From Bagarius yarrelli (Eukaryota; Chordata; Actinopteri; Siluriformes; Sisoridae): a stretch of DNA of 64,000 nucleotides. Positions within the stretch are counted from its first letter, which is position 1. The number at the start of each line of letters is the position of its first letter. Below the pieces are notes generated by a model. That model had not been told where the DNA came from and searched no databases. It was given only the letters and a program-made list of their open reading frames with translations. Below are positions 27,501 to 42,100 of this stretch, piece by piece. Position numbers and translations under genes: made by a program. Location of the stretch: assembly GCA_005784505.1 (NCBI GenBank), contig VCAZ01000037.1, positions 1,889,856 through 1,953,855 on the forward strand. The letters are read 5' to 3'.

Positions 27501-28144
27501 CTGAGGATCTTCAAGCTCACACGCCATTTCGTCGGGCTACGTGTACTGGGTCATACGCTACGCGCCAGCACCAATGAGTTTCTACTGCTCATCATCTTCC
27601 TCGCCCTTGGAGTGCTCATCTTTGCCACCATGATCTACTACGCAGAGCGCATTGGCGCCAGTCCAGATGACCCCACGGCCAGTATCCACACCAGTTTCAA
27701 GAACATTCCTATCGGTTTTTGGTGGGCCGTAGTCACCATGACAACGTTGGGGTATGGTGATATGTATCCTGAGACATGGTCGGGCATGTTGGTCGGTGCA
27801 CTGTGTGCCCTGGCTGGTGTGCTGACCATTGCCATGCCTGTGCCTGTCATTGTCAACAACTTTGGTATGTACTACTCACTGGCCATGGCCAAGCAGAAGC
27901 TGCCCAAAAAGAAGAATAAACACATCCCACGAGCCCCGCAGCCCGGCTCTCCCAACTACTGCAAGCCTGACGCTCTGGCTATGGCCACCGCCTCACCTCA
28001 GAGGATACTGGGTAACGTTCTTGGTGGGGTCATTGGCTCAGGTGGCCTCACAGGAGATTGTCCTCTCGCTCAGGAGGAGATCATAGAAATAAACAGAGGT
28101 GAATAACTTCCCCTTTAGTTTCATTATGTTATTAAAGTTCTAGA

Positions 28145-28209
<65 letters not shown>

Positions 28210-31200
28210 CCTTGTTTCTATCCATGTGCTTGTTAATATGGTGAAGTTGTTGGAAGTCTTTGTTGGAAGTGTCTATGTCAAGGTTCACCCCTCATAACAA
28301 CACCTCTTTATCTTTAATTATTTCCTTTTTGAGCACTAGTATCGTCCACAGTGTAGTGTAACATGGCTCATTCATTGTAGGCCACGCCCCCTGCCAGAGA
28401 CAAATGCGCTGCAGACTTCCGCAACATCCCAACTTCGATCCTAACCGCGTGAAATTTTTTTTAAATCTATAAATGTAAATTCTGTTAGAAACCACACGAG
28501 AAATCTTTTTGAGATAGTAGAGATATAGGTATGACGCTAACCTGTTAGCTGCATGTGTTGCTTGTTAGCTACATTTGTCAGATGCATCAAAACTACCATG
28601 ATTTGACTGAACTGCTACACTTGAAATGAGGTGTACCGGATAATTGTTGTCATTGTTACTGACCCTCATTTTTTAGTCTATAACAAGATGGGATATTTAA
28701 GCACATTTAACGCTATGTGTGTTTGAGTAAGTCGTTTTTTACCTCAGGAGATTTTTTTTTGTACCTATAATCAACTAGTTAGTGCATATAAACACAAAAC
28801 CTTTTATTCTGCCTAGCACACATTTATTTTTTAAACACAATGCCACCACCAAAGATCCCAGGAGGCTTTTCAGAAACAGTCCTACATAAACAGCCCAGGT
28901 GCAGTCTGTGGCCTGATAATGAATCATTCTGAAAGGTGCCACCATTTTAACTTTCCTGGAATTGAATTCACAATCATTTATTACATTAGATAGCTTAAAA
29001 TAAAAAATGAAAACTGTTAAAAGAAATTCTTGTAAATTGTATTGCTGCAAGAATAATACAAACTAAACAAAATGGCAGCTATTAAAAAATAGCACTAGCT
29101 CATCCTAGTATGCTTGTTTATTACTGGCGTGTTAGCATTAGCCACTTATCGTAGCTAAGATGTTTAAACGATTTATGAAGGTTAAAGTTTTCTAAAGTAA
29201 CATGTTAATCAAAACATGTGGCGTGTCAAACCATTTGGATTCTGTGATGTTATAGCAGATTTACATAATTATATTCGTAAAACCGTAGCCTGGAAACGGT
29301 TGACAAAAAATTGTAGGAAATTACGTCTTGATTCCCTTTCAAGTTTTAAAAATTGCTGAGTTTTTTTTTTTTTTTTCCTTATGCGATGATGCACTCTGAC
29401 ACTGGAGACTCCTTCCATACACCATCTTAACCAAACTTCACATATTAACAATGATATTTAAGTCAAATTAGGACAGTTTAAGATCAACTTCTACTATAAA
29501 CTAAAGACTATTTGGACCAATTAGAGTAATATCATATGATCCAGAAGTCAGAACCGGAAGCCGTAAGGACAATGAATGCTTACAGTCGGAAGACAGTGGC
29601 AGTCTGTGAATCGAACAGCTCTCTATGGGGTTCGTTCAAGTGAAATAATAAAATGAATCCAATCAATAAACTCTTTAATTAAATTTCAGACCCGCCATGT
29701 TTACAGCCATTACAGGAAGTCGCTGATATGTCCCAGAGGCTCGGGCACAACAGCCGGTTGTTTATTATTACTGCTGCATTAAACGGCATAAGTTTGATTG
29801 GATATCGCAGTAGATTGACCACATTTTCTGGTAATTTAGACATTCTAGCTCCGCCCACTTAGAATAACAACTCTGAATGCATCTATGATCTAAAAAAAAA
29901 AAAAGCCCCACAGTTTTCGATGTAAGAGTGACAATATTTCCCCTTTTCTCTTTCTGCATCCTTTTTTCCGACTGCTACAGTATGTTTATTCCTCTTTCTT
30001 ACTTTCTTCTCCTCCTTTTCTCTTTTCGTGTCTTTCACTGCGTCTCAACTTTCTTTTCTTTGCTGTTTTCTCTTCTTTTATTTGAAACTATTCTTTTCTT
30101 ACCTTGTATACTTCCTCTTATACTTCTTTTCTTGTTCTATTTTTCTCCTTGTCTCCACTCCTTCGCTCTTTCTTTCTTGTTTTTTTTTTTGCTTTCCTTC
30201 TTGCTTTTGTATCGCAAACCACATTCTCTTTCTCCTTTCTCTATCTTACCATTTTTCTCTCCCACTTTCTACCTGTTGTTTCTTTTTTCTCTCTTCTTAA
30301 TCTTTACACCTTCTCTTTTCTCCACTTTATGTTTATCTCTGCTTCTTATCTTTTCTTTCGTATTATTTGCTCGTTTTCCTCCTCCTTTCTGCCATTCTTT
30401 CTCTCTCTTTATCTTTCTCTCGGTCAGACTCGAAGCAAAACGGGGACGCGGCGAGCGCGGCACTGGCTAACGAGGACTGTCCCACCATAGACCAAGTGCT
30501 AAGTCCGGATGAGCGCAGTCCAGTGGGTCGAACACGCGAGCGCTACCAGCAGGACCGAGCCTGCTTCCTGCTTAACACACGTGACTTCAGACCCTCAGAA
30601 TCCAACGTCCGGAAAGGTACACGCGTGCACACACACTCAAGTACACTTTGTGTTACTCATATTTCCCAAACGCAGTGGTCAAATTAAAACTATACAACCA
30701 CACACACACACCCTAAAATACTCGAACGTACACTGTATTTCCTGGACTATAATTCAGGGTCTAATCTCAGCTCCTTGATGATGTCATGATACCTCGAGGC
30801 CTCTCAATCCCTTTTACCCTCTGCTTAAAATTAATAGCACTCATGATAAGCAGATCTCATGGCCAGGCTGTTCATTTTATTGGTAGTTGCTAAAGTTTTT
30901 GGTGTGTATATATAAAACCTACATCCTAGCGTGAAAATGACTAATACAAGTTTTAAAAAATTCTACCATATAATTGCCGTAGAATCCTCCTAGTTCACGA
31001 CATGATGCATAATTTTAGGCATTTGTTAGCTAGCTGAACAAACTAGCTAACTAACTGCTGGTTTGTTTTTACATTTTACAATATCGATTACGTATTACCC
31101 GAACCGCAGGTTTACAGGGAAGTGGATTGCTGCTTAAACAAGAAGGCAGTTAAACCAAATATCATCAATCGTTCTTTTTTCCAAAAAATCCACATCCAGA

Positions 31201-34200
31201 CATTTCTTACGCAATGGATCCAACTAATCAATCTTCTCTGTGGATGAATAAAGCCACGCCCACTGACAGCCCATCATCTAGGTGGCTACTTTGACAATGA
31301 CTGGTACATTTTATCATCGCTAATTTTACTGTAGCTAAACGTAATCATAAACTGTCATAAAATTTTATTAATATATTTTACTATATCATTCAACAGCAAG
31401 CCAATTAGATCTTAATTGTGTTCTTAATGTTCCCTGACCAGTAAGTGTTTTAAGTGATAATAACTTAGTTATTCTATATTAATGTTTGTTCCGCGCTGAA
31501 TAAGTAGCTTAACCGAGCCACAGACAAAATATTCAATACGTTTATAAAACGTAAAAACTAAATACGGGGATTGGAAAAAAATGGGCAAAAGTCCTATTTT
31601 GGTGAAGCGGTTTTGAATGAAAAAGCGCCACCGCTTTTGATGAGCCACCACCCTTGGATGAGCCACGACTCCAGCCCTGATTTAAAAAAAGGTAAACGTC
31701 TAAATAATATATAGTACATTTTCATATACAGCTGATATACAGTAACTGCCATATTAGCAATATAATTTTTTAATATATAATTACATTTGTTTTTCTACAA
31801 TGTTCTAAAAAAAATAACAATCTGAAAATTGTGGCGTGTATTTGTATTCAGCCTTCCCTGCACTCTGAGACCCCTAAATAAAATCCGGTGCAATTAATTG
31901 CCCTCAGATGTCATCTAATTAGTTAATAGAGTTCACGTGTGTGTAATTTAGTCTCGGTATAAATGCACCTGTTCTGTGAAGGCCTCAGGGGTTTGTTGGA
32001 GAACACGATTCAATTCAGTTTTCTTCGTATAGCGCTTTTTACAATTGTCCTTGATGAGCAACCCAAGAAAAGGAAAAGCTCCCTGAGATGGTAATAGTAG
32101 GAAACTTTGAGAGGAACCATACTCAGAAAACCCATCCTCATTTGGGTGATAAACAGATGGCAGGAATTTTTGCAGTCACACTGTGTGTAAGCAACTGTGG
32201 TCACAGGTCACCATGGTGACATGATCAGCAACCGAAGGCGGGTTACTGAGAAGGGTCAGACAGGTCCAGAGTGGAGAGGGAGGGCTGGATCACTGGCAGC
32301 TTAGGAGTGGCATATTGACAGAGAGAGAGAGAGAGAGAGAGAAAGGAAGGAAGGAAGAAAGAAAGAAAGAACGAAAGAACAAGAGAGAAAGAGAAGACAG
32401 TTAAGTATAATTAGAGAGAGTTACAGTACACTGGTCAGAGAAGCAGAGAAGAGAAGCAGAAGCAGTTGTCTACTACAAGTCGTGTACTCCACAAAGCCAT
32501 AAGAAGTCCCGTTTTCAGTTTGACACAAGCCATGAAGGGGACACAGCATGTGGAAGGGTGCTCTGGTCAGATTAGACCAAAGTTGAACACTTTTGGCCTA
32601 AATGCAAAACACTTTGTGTGGCAGAAAAGTAAGACTTCTCATCACCCTGAACACACCATCCCCACTGTGAAACATGGTAGTGGCAGCATCATGCTGTGGA
32701 GATGCTTTTCTTCAGCAGGGACATAGAAGCTAGTCAGAGTTGATGGGAAGATGGGTGGAGCTACATACAGGTCAATCCTGAAAAAAAAAACTGTTGGAGG
32801 CTGAAAAAGACTTAAGATTGGAATGGAGATTCATCTTTCAGCAAGACCCTAAATACACCGCCAGAGCTACAATGGAATGGTTTGGATCAAAGAATATTTA
32901 TGTGTTAGAAACGGCCCAGTCAAAGTCCAGACCTAAATCCCATTGAGCTTCTGTGGCAAGACGTGAAAATTGCTGTTCGAGGACGCTCCCCATCTAATCT
33001 GGCTGATCTTGAGCTATTTTGCAAGAAAGAATGGACAAAAATTTCCTTGTCTGGATGTGCACAGCTGGTAGAGACATACCCAAAAAGACTTGCAGCTGTA
33101 ATCGCAGCGACAGGTGGCCCTGCAAAGTATCGGCACCGGGGGGGCTAAATACAAATGCACAGCACACTTTTCAGATTTTTATTTGCTTAAAATTTTAGAA
33201 ACCATGTATCATATTCGTTCCGCTTCACAATTATGTGCTGCTTTGTGTCGGTCTTTTACATAAAACCTCAATTAAAAAAAAACATTGGGGTATAAATACT
33301 TTTTCAAGGCACTGTAGCTAAGACACATTCTTATGGATACTTTTGATTAAACAAACACGTTGATTGTCCAGCAGTTCACTGTAGGAACTAAGACACATCA
33401 TCTTATGGACACTTCACCAAAACAAAAAACCGAAGATAAACAAACATGATGAAAAAATAAAAAAAGTATGGTCATTAAGCTCCTCTTTAAAGGGGAGCGG
33501 CGGTCTGCAGCAATCTGTGAGAGGCTTTCTCCAGGGACATAGAAGTAGTTCAGAGTTGACTGGGAAAGATGGTGGATGGGTGGTACTACAAGCAATCCTG
33601 AAAAAAAAAACTGTTGGAGGCTGAAAAAGACTTAGAGACTGGAGGGATCATCATTAGCAAGGACCCATAAATACACAGCCAGAGCTAGGAATGGAATGTG
33701 TTTTTTCACCAAAAGAATATTTATGTGGTTGAAACGGCCCAGTCAAAGTCCAGACCTAAATCCCATTGAGCTTCTGTGGCAAGACGTGAAAATTGCTGTT
33801 CGAGGACGCTCCCCATCTAATCTGGCTGATCTTGAGCTATTTTGCAAGAAAGAATGGACAAAAATTTCCTTGTTGGAGGCTGATTAGAACATACCAAAAA
33901 GACTTGCAGCTGTAATCGCAGCGACAGGTGGCCCTGCAAAGTATCGGCACCGGGGGGGCTAAATACAAATGCACAGCACACTTTTCAGATTTTTATTTGC
34001 TTAAAATTTTAGAAACCATGTATCATATTCGTTCCGCTTCACAATTATGTGCTGCTTTGTGTCGGTCTTTTACATAAAACCTCAATTAAAAAAAAACATT
34101 GGGGTATAAATACTTTTTCAAGGCACTGTAGCTAAGACACATTCTTATGGATACTTTTGATTAAACAAACATGTTGATTGTCTCTCCTTGGGCAGCAGTT

Positions 34201-35598
34201 CAGCTTTCGGTGTATCTTAAACACGTCTACAAAAACAAAGTTACATGATGAGTCTACGACTTTAATTTCATTGGTCGTTGCAAGCTAGTTTATAGTGTAG
34301 CGCCATTCAGCCAGGCCATAAGTATCTTCTGGAGTTCTATCATTGAAAGGTCTAAAGAAAAGTATAATATTCACCAAAAAACAGACCAATAAATGTAGGA
34401 CACAAATGTGTCTTATAGTCCAGGAAATACAAAAGAGATGCAGGGACATTAAAACAGATACCCACACCCATGAGTTTTTCTTCCCTGTAGTCTCTACAGA
34501 GTGTGTCTTTTGATGTCTACCTTATGTTTGTGTTCCGCGTGGGAACCGAACTAACAGTTAAAGGAAGGTTTCACACACATTTTGCTTCCCATCCACACAG
34601 TCCTCACCTAGCATGTAGAATTAGCATGTAGTTTTATTTATGGATTTGCATAAACAGGAAGTGTCTGTTTAGATTTTAATCCTTATGACACATGCTGTGT
34701 TCAAGCCCTTACAGCTATAGATTCAGTGCACTGCCCAGTCCCGTGTTTTGGTATTTGGTATTTTCACTAGGCAGCGTTTAATCCCCACAACCTAGACAGT
34801 TGCCATGTCCCAATATTCTTAGTCTGTCTGTAAATTTATTTATTTTTGTTACATTTTTAGTGTTTAGCAGAAACTGCTAGTTCTAAACGATGTGCTATAT
34901 TAGTAGGGTAGCCCCAACCCCTTCTACAGAGATCATCTAGGTACCAGCTGTGAACAAACTACTACTCATTTTATGGATTAAAACAATTTTGTAGTATCAC
35001 ACCAGCGATACTACAAAATAGCGTAAAAATAGTGTGCGAGCATGCGATTTGGATCGTCGTTCCTACAAGGTAATTGCGTATAGTACACATAGTACACACA
35101 GAATTTAACAATTCTGTTTAAAATCTAAAAGATCGTAAGTCATCCATTTCTTAAACCAAGGTGTGCACCAGGTGGCGGTATTCGGAACTGGTACATTGGT
35201 TTAGATTCGGTTAAATCCTGAGCACTAGGACTAGTCATTATGTTAGTAAGCATAATGTACAGTATAGCGATGATACGATACGATAAAGTGTTTTTGACAG
35301 TATGGCAGGAGCACAGCATGTGTTGTCAACTCCCGACTTCGTAGGCGTCACTTATGATTGGTTAATTATTTATGTTCAATTGCTTGCTTTTCATCCAACA
35401 GTGATAGTAATATTTACATATTAATGAATGTGTAGCCTTAACGAGGTGCTAAAGCAGAATGTGTGTGAACCTACCCTACATCCTCTGTATGTACCAGTTC
35501 AGTTGGTCCTTGTGTGTGTGTGTGTGTTGTACTGCTTAGTTCAGATAAGTCACATTAAAGAACACAAGAACAACAACTGAAACGTAGAACTGCAGAGA

Positions 35599-35635
<37 letters not shown>

Positions 35636-36062
35636 TGTGTGCTTGGTGTTATCTCACCCCTTTGTATTGTCTCTCTCTTCAGGTTGTGTCATATCACGCG
35701 TTTGTATGTGGGCTTCTTCATTCTACTTCCCGTTTTAGTGTTACCCTGTTGTCTTTGTGCTGTGTGTGTGTGGGGGGGGGTATGTTGTGTTTTGTGACGT
35801 GGCTTACCTTGTTGTTAACATGTTTTGCTCCTTTTTTCCTGCTCTGTCTTCTTAAAGTGACTTCTAGCCCTGATTTGGGGCACGAGTCCCTTCAGGGTTA
35901 AAGGTCAAAGGTCAATATGAGGTCAGAGTGAGGTTGTGTGAGTGATGTCTTTGGGTTCGAGAGCGGGACAGCTGAGAAACAAGAAATGAAGAGAAACAGG
36001 AGATGAGACCTATGAGACATCACACACACAGCCTCACTACTTCAGCTCTCTTCAGCTCTCTT

Positions 36063-36110
<48 letters not shown>

Positions 36111-39100
36111 GTGGGTAAGTGTGTCAGGTTTTTTGAGAGTTGAGTAAGTGTAAGGCGTGGACACACACTGACATGTGGCTGACTGGTTGACAGACAGACA
36201 CAGGGACATTTGGACAGACTGAAAGATTGTCAGGGCAGGTAAGAACGAGTCCTCCTGAAAAGCCCTAAAGCTTCTATTTCCTTACCTGCTCAGCTGCAGC
36301 ATTGTAGTGTAGATAAACCAGACCCGCTACTGTCTCCTGTCTTACTAAGACACCCAGAGCAAGCTTAAACACTGTCTCACACACAAACACATACAGCGGA
36401 ACTTCAGAATTCCAATTTGATTCATTCTGGGGCAATAAAAATTAATAGTGTGATCTGAATTCCCTGTACGAAATAATGTAAATGCAGATAAATGTTGCAA
36501 AGGCCCGTAAATTGCAAATGTTGCCGGCAAATATTAGCGATATTACCAACAGTATCATCATAATTTTACGGCTCGAAACAATTAAAACATTTAGAAAAGA
36601 CATGTAAATGAAGTCAAATATGCACTAAATAGACCCACACCAGCAATCTGGCAACAAAAAAATGCTATACTGCACTAGCTGCTTTGGGAAAATGTCCATC
36701 GCTATACATTCATTCATCTTCTATACCTGCTTGTTTCCTACTTCGGGGTCACGGGGTTCTGCTGGAGTGAAAGGCTGAAGGGGTATACCCTGGACAGGTT
36801 GCCAGGCCATCACATGCCCACACACTTACTCCTATGGGCAATTTAGAATCACCAATCAACCTAACCTGTGGGAGGAAACCGGAGAAAACCAATGCAAGCA
36901 CGGGGAGAACATGCACACAGAAGCACGCAAGCACGGGGAGAACATTTTTATGTTTTCTGAACTATATAATGCGACGTACCTCCATACCTTAGGCACCTGG
37001 AGCGATGTCTTTTATGTTTTAGAAGTGCTACACACACCTACACACACACAAACACAAAGCTTGCTCTGGATATTAGAGTGTAAGCATCCTTACGGTTTGC
37101 TTATGTGTAATTGCTTAACACTATTAACTTAAATGTGCTATTCAAATACACAAGACACACACACACACACACACACACACACTATATATATAAGTAAATG
37201 CATATGTAGAGTATATGTGTGTGTAAGCACATGCACTTGTGCTGGTTTGGCTGGTTCGATCCCAGCTGATCTGCGCTTGAATGTATGCAGCTGACTGCAG
37301 TAGTAACACTAAGACTCTACACCAGGACTTTCAGCTCAGGTCAACCGGACACGGGTTCCTCCTCCTCTTCCTCTGTAAAGAATCTCTTACCTTAATCATC
37401 ATCTTCATTCCTTTTCAGTTTGGGTATGTGTATGTGTTTATGGGTGTGTGTATACATTTATATATATATATATATATAAAATCGGTAACATTAATACAGC
37501 AGACCTGGCAACATTGCGGCCTTTTGTTTAGACCCAATCACCCTGTGAATCCGGAACGATTAACAGTTTTCGCAGATGTTTCGACCTTTCCAATGACGTG
37601 AATTGGAAGCTCCACCCCCTTTCTTACCTACATCCTTATTAACGGTCTGACCAGTGCTCGAATTTATCATGCTTGAAAGAGGTGTTTCTTCAGTTTCTGT
37701 TAATGTAAACAGCGAACGCTTTGAGTTGATTAAATTTAGCTAACGTCAGCTAACTAATTGCTGTAAGTTTGCAAGTTTGTTTTTCTTCAATTGCGAGAAG
37801 AGTAAAAAATTCTACGTATTGGTAAAAGTCCATTTTGAAAAAAAATAATGCGTTTTTAAATACCCCTCCCGCAATCACAGTCAGCGGAGATAATCATTAT
37901 TCTTCTTCGAAGGTAGGCGGGTTAGAAAACTGTTGGGACATAAATACTGTTTTACAATTTTAGTAAAGAATAATTAATTGTTGGTGTTTTTTTGCTGTAG
38001 CTTTTTGCTAATTCAACAATAATGATAATTTGCGACTACATCCTACATCCTAAATGAAGAAAATTAAAATAATGGACAATTTTTTTTGTGTTATCTTAAT
38101 TTCTCCCACATAACACGACTCTGTAAAAACATTTAATCGTAACATTATAGAATAAAATTCTCATTATTTTAAGGCAATAGAAACATTTTAACTAAAAAGC
38201 GGCTGGGTTTTTTTTTTTCAAAATGCATTTTCATCAAAAAAAGAGGTTTATTTTTCAGTACATGTGGTTTGATATTCATATTAATTCACACATTCTGTTC
38301 TGTGTCTATGTATCAAATGTTCATCTGCATGACCTTTGACCTCAGCATGACCTCATTTACTCTGTCCCATGTGCCTTCAAAGATTAAAACCAGTTCAATA
38401 GGGCATCATTTGTCTGGTATGACAAGCGGTGTAGCCCTTTATGAGGTTAGCCACTTGGATGCCTGTTTAGCTGCAGCTAGGCTAGCCCGCAGACGCTAAC
38501 CGAGCGTTTAAGTGGTTCAGAAAACATCGCAAGGGCTCTTATGTTACAAGATACTCGTCTTGACGCGCTAAACAAACCTCTTGATTTGCATTCCGGTCGA
38601 ATCCGGATCGATAGAATTTAATTGTGGGTAATACAAACCATTTCCATCTTTAACTGCTGTGAGGATCAATATGAAGACCTGTTTTTCAGGAACAGGCATC
38701 TTCAAGAGCTCAGTGTACATACGGGCCTTCAACACAGTACATATACATAAATATTTATCAACATTCGGTTTGTGGTGCATTTAAATACATACATAGTTTA
38801 ATAGTTAAGGGCGTTCAAGGACGTTTGAAAAGAAATAATACACGGCAGAATAGGAGTGTGCAGGTTGGAAAAATAAACATAGTAGCATGATGGTGAAAAC
38901 GGAAACGTAGTTATTTTTGCCTCAAAGTACACCCCTCTATCAAATAGATCTTCCCTCCATGCTTTTGGGTTAGCTAATAGATTTTGGTTTAGATGATATC
39001 TGTTAAGGCTAACCCAATGTCCTCCAATGCTAATTAGCACAAACATGTTTACACTTTAGCATTAATGCTAGTTTCAGTTTGCCTCAAAAAACGAATGACG

Positions 39101-42100
39101 TTTGTTGTTGCAGGATTCAAAAGTGAACATCACTAGTTCATGGTTTAGCTGAGGTATAATAAAAATGATAGCATGTAACTGTTCTCAGTAACCCTAGTTT
39201 ATGGATTAAGTCTATGGATTTAGATTAATGCTAGTTTTTGTGTTCGCTAGTTTTAATAGCATTAGTACAAACTGAAACAACATTATATAAAAAAAAATTA
39301 TATCCAATTAAAAAAATAAACGAATTACATGGAAACTATGGTATCAAATGTTTTAAAAGACATTTTACCGAACTGGTTTTGATGTTTGTGCACCGTCTTT
39401 TCATGTTTTTTACTCTCCATTGTTCATTATTTCTCTCCACTGACTAACTCTCATCTCATTCTTCATCCATCCCCAGGCCGCCAGTGCAGTGCCAGTATTT
39501 CGTAGGTGTGACTATGGGTAGGTATTTAATATACTAATACTCTACTTTTATATTTGTTTACTGAAACTCTGCGCAGCCACCGAATTATAAGTAAAAATTT
39601 GTAAACATTAAAATACAATCGGTATAAAAGATCGACAGACAATCTGAATTTTTTTTAATGATTTTTTTTATTTTTTATTTATTTATTAATTTTCCAGTCT
39701 CATACCCCATATTAATATTGATAGTATTAACTGTTCAGTTTAGTGCTGTTTTTATTATTGTGTCAATCTATGAATAAATATCGGTCACATAAACATGCAA
39801 AAAATCCGTTTCGATATCGATTTAATAAAATCACTATCGGTCGCTCTTTAATTGTTATACTATGCTGTTGTAGGACAATAGTCAGGTTGGAATTTATCAG
39901 TTGTATTCCTAAACTAGTATTTCCTTAAACTGGACATTAAGAAGTGTTTTATTCCTTTTACACCACAGAAATTTTGCTAACATATGTCATTTTTAGACCT
40001 ATTAGATTCAATAACTAAACAGAACTTTGGTATGACAAACACTTTGTTGTCTTTCGTATCTTAATTTGATGAAACTTCATTGTAAAACGTGATTTCTTCT
40101 CTTTATCTCCAATGACCAGATTTGAATATTAGTTTCCCGTTGACATGTTTTTACAAATTCCATTCAAAACAACGAGTTAAAACAAAGTTTAGTTCACGTT
40201 TCGACTTAAAGTTACTCGTATTTAACTATCAAGAAATGTCAAACAGGTGGTTTAGCTGCTGACCCAACACTTCCATTTTCCCAGAATCCATCCTTCACTC
40301 ATTGTTCTTTTCTTTCTCCATTCCCCAAATCTTCTTTGTCTCTATCTTTTATCTTCACTTCGACATAAAGGATTTATATTTATTCATAAATATTTGAATC
40401 TTTACTTAAATGATATAGTATGCTAAAAAAAAAAAAAAATGGGTGTAAATGCATTAGATTGAATGTTCTTTTAGTTTAAAATATAATATTTGACTGCTAT
40501 ATTATTTTGCTTAATGAAAAATTATTCAAAAGCATTAATTAAAATAAAATATTTGTCTAATGTTTTCGAACAAACACTGTTCAAAAGTATTCATTTTAAA
40601 CAGTTTTACTGAGAAAATTTAACAGCATTAATTAGAAAACGTAATAGGAATGACATTTATAAGGTAATTACGATTACCTCATAACAATTACTATAACTTC
40701 CTTTATTTTACAGAAAATTTACAGCCAGTATTACAATGATTTAACATTTTCTCAACTAAATCTATGTTATATTTGTTTAATTGTTTTGGTTACGTTAGTC
40801 AAACTTGTAACTTCCAGTCATCTTGTCCACCTTAAACTTTGAATCAGTTTGTAGTTCTTTACTGTCACTTTGTTACTGACGAAATGTCTTATAAGAAGCA
40901 AAAAAAAAAACCTTCCAACTAACCAGAATTGCAGCATTTTTTAGCGTCAACAATTAGATGCTACGCTTCTTTCAAAACCCTATCTAAATAAAATGATTGA
41001 TGTGCATAAAAGTATAATCATCCAGAGAATCCCATGAGCAGGAAAGTGTAGTGTCTGATAAGGAATAATGTAGATACGTAGCATGTACCCAAATCAGTTC
41101 AACTTAATATTAATAGTATTGATTAAAAACTAGATTATATTAAACTTAATTTTTTTTTTTTTTTGCTTCAACAGCTAGAACTTTTTCTTTAGTCTGTACT
41201 TTTAGCTAAAAGTGTAAAATTCTAATGTAAAAAATTAAGCAGAGAAAAAAAAAAAAACTGTCACAGGCAACGAGGTTTTTGGTGAAACATGGTGTCGGGT
41301 GTGTTATGTTAGTTGTTTTGAATTAAAGTATGTGTTTCTTTTCAGCCGTCCTTAGGTTTGCGGGTGTATTTTTTAAACACAAGGCTTCTGTGGTGCCAAG
41401 AGAGACAGAGGAGAAATAGATGAAACGAGAAAGAGACCATGGCCTTGGTTGCCATGTTTTTAGCGATAAAATTCCATGAAGCTCACTGTACTGGGTGTAG
41501 AATTTTTACCTGTTGCCTTTTACAGCCAGTGTGTGTACAAATGCATAGTTGTGTGTGTGTGTGTGTGTGTGTGGATGTGTGTTTGCATGTGTCCTAATCA
41601 TCTGTTCATAGAAAAAACGTAGCATTTTCCCCTTTTTCCTCAAACTTTCCAGCTAACACACGCACACCAGAAAAGAGAGAAAAAAAAATGAGAAGGGGGA
41701 AAAGAATGAGATGGAGACAAGCTGCTTGCACTTTCGCTTAATTGTCTGGTCATTTCAGCCAAATCTGGGGGCAGTCATAAGCTTGATGTGTTACTAACTG
41801 CGAAAGTATACGAAATAGTGCACAGTCAGGTTTTTCAAAAATCGTTGATTAAACGTTTTGTCATGCTTATGATAGCCTAGCACAGGCTTTATGACCTCAC
41901 CATCAAGGAAAGTGTATTTTTTTTCACAGAGCTGTTGGAGGTTGCCAAGGTATCTACAAGGAGCAAAGAAAAGCAGTCGAAAACTTGCTTAATTAGTCTA
42001 AAATTTGTTGGATTATTTAAACAAAAAAGATTTTAAAGTGTGTCTCAAACACTAGAAAAAATTGATCTAACAAAACATTACAAAATAGTAACAACAGAGA

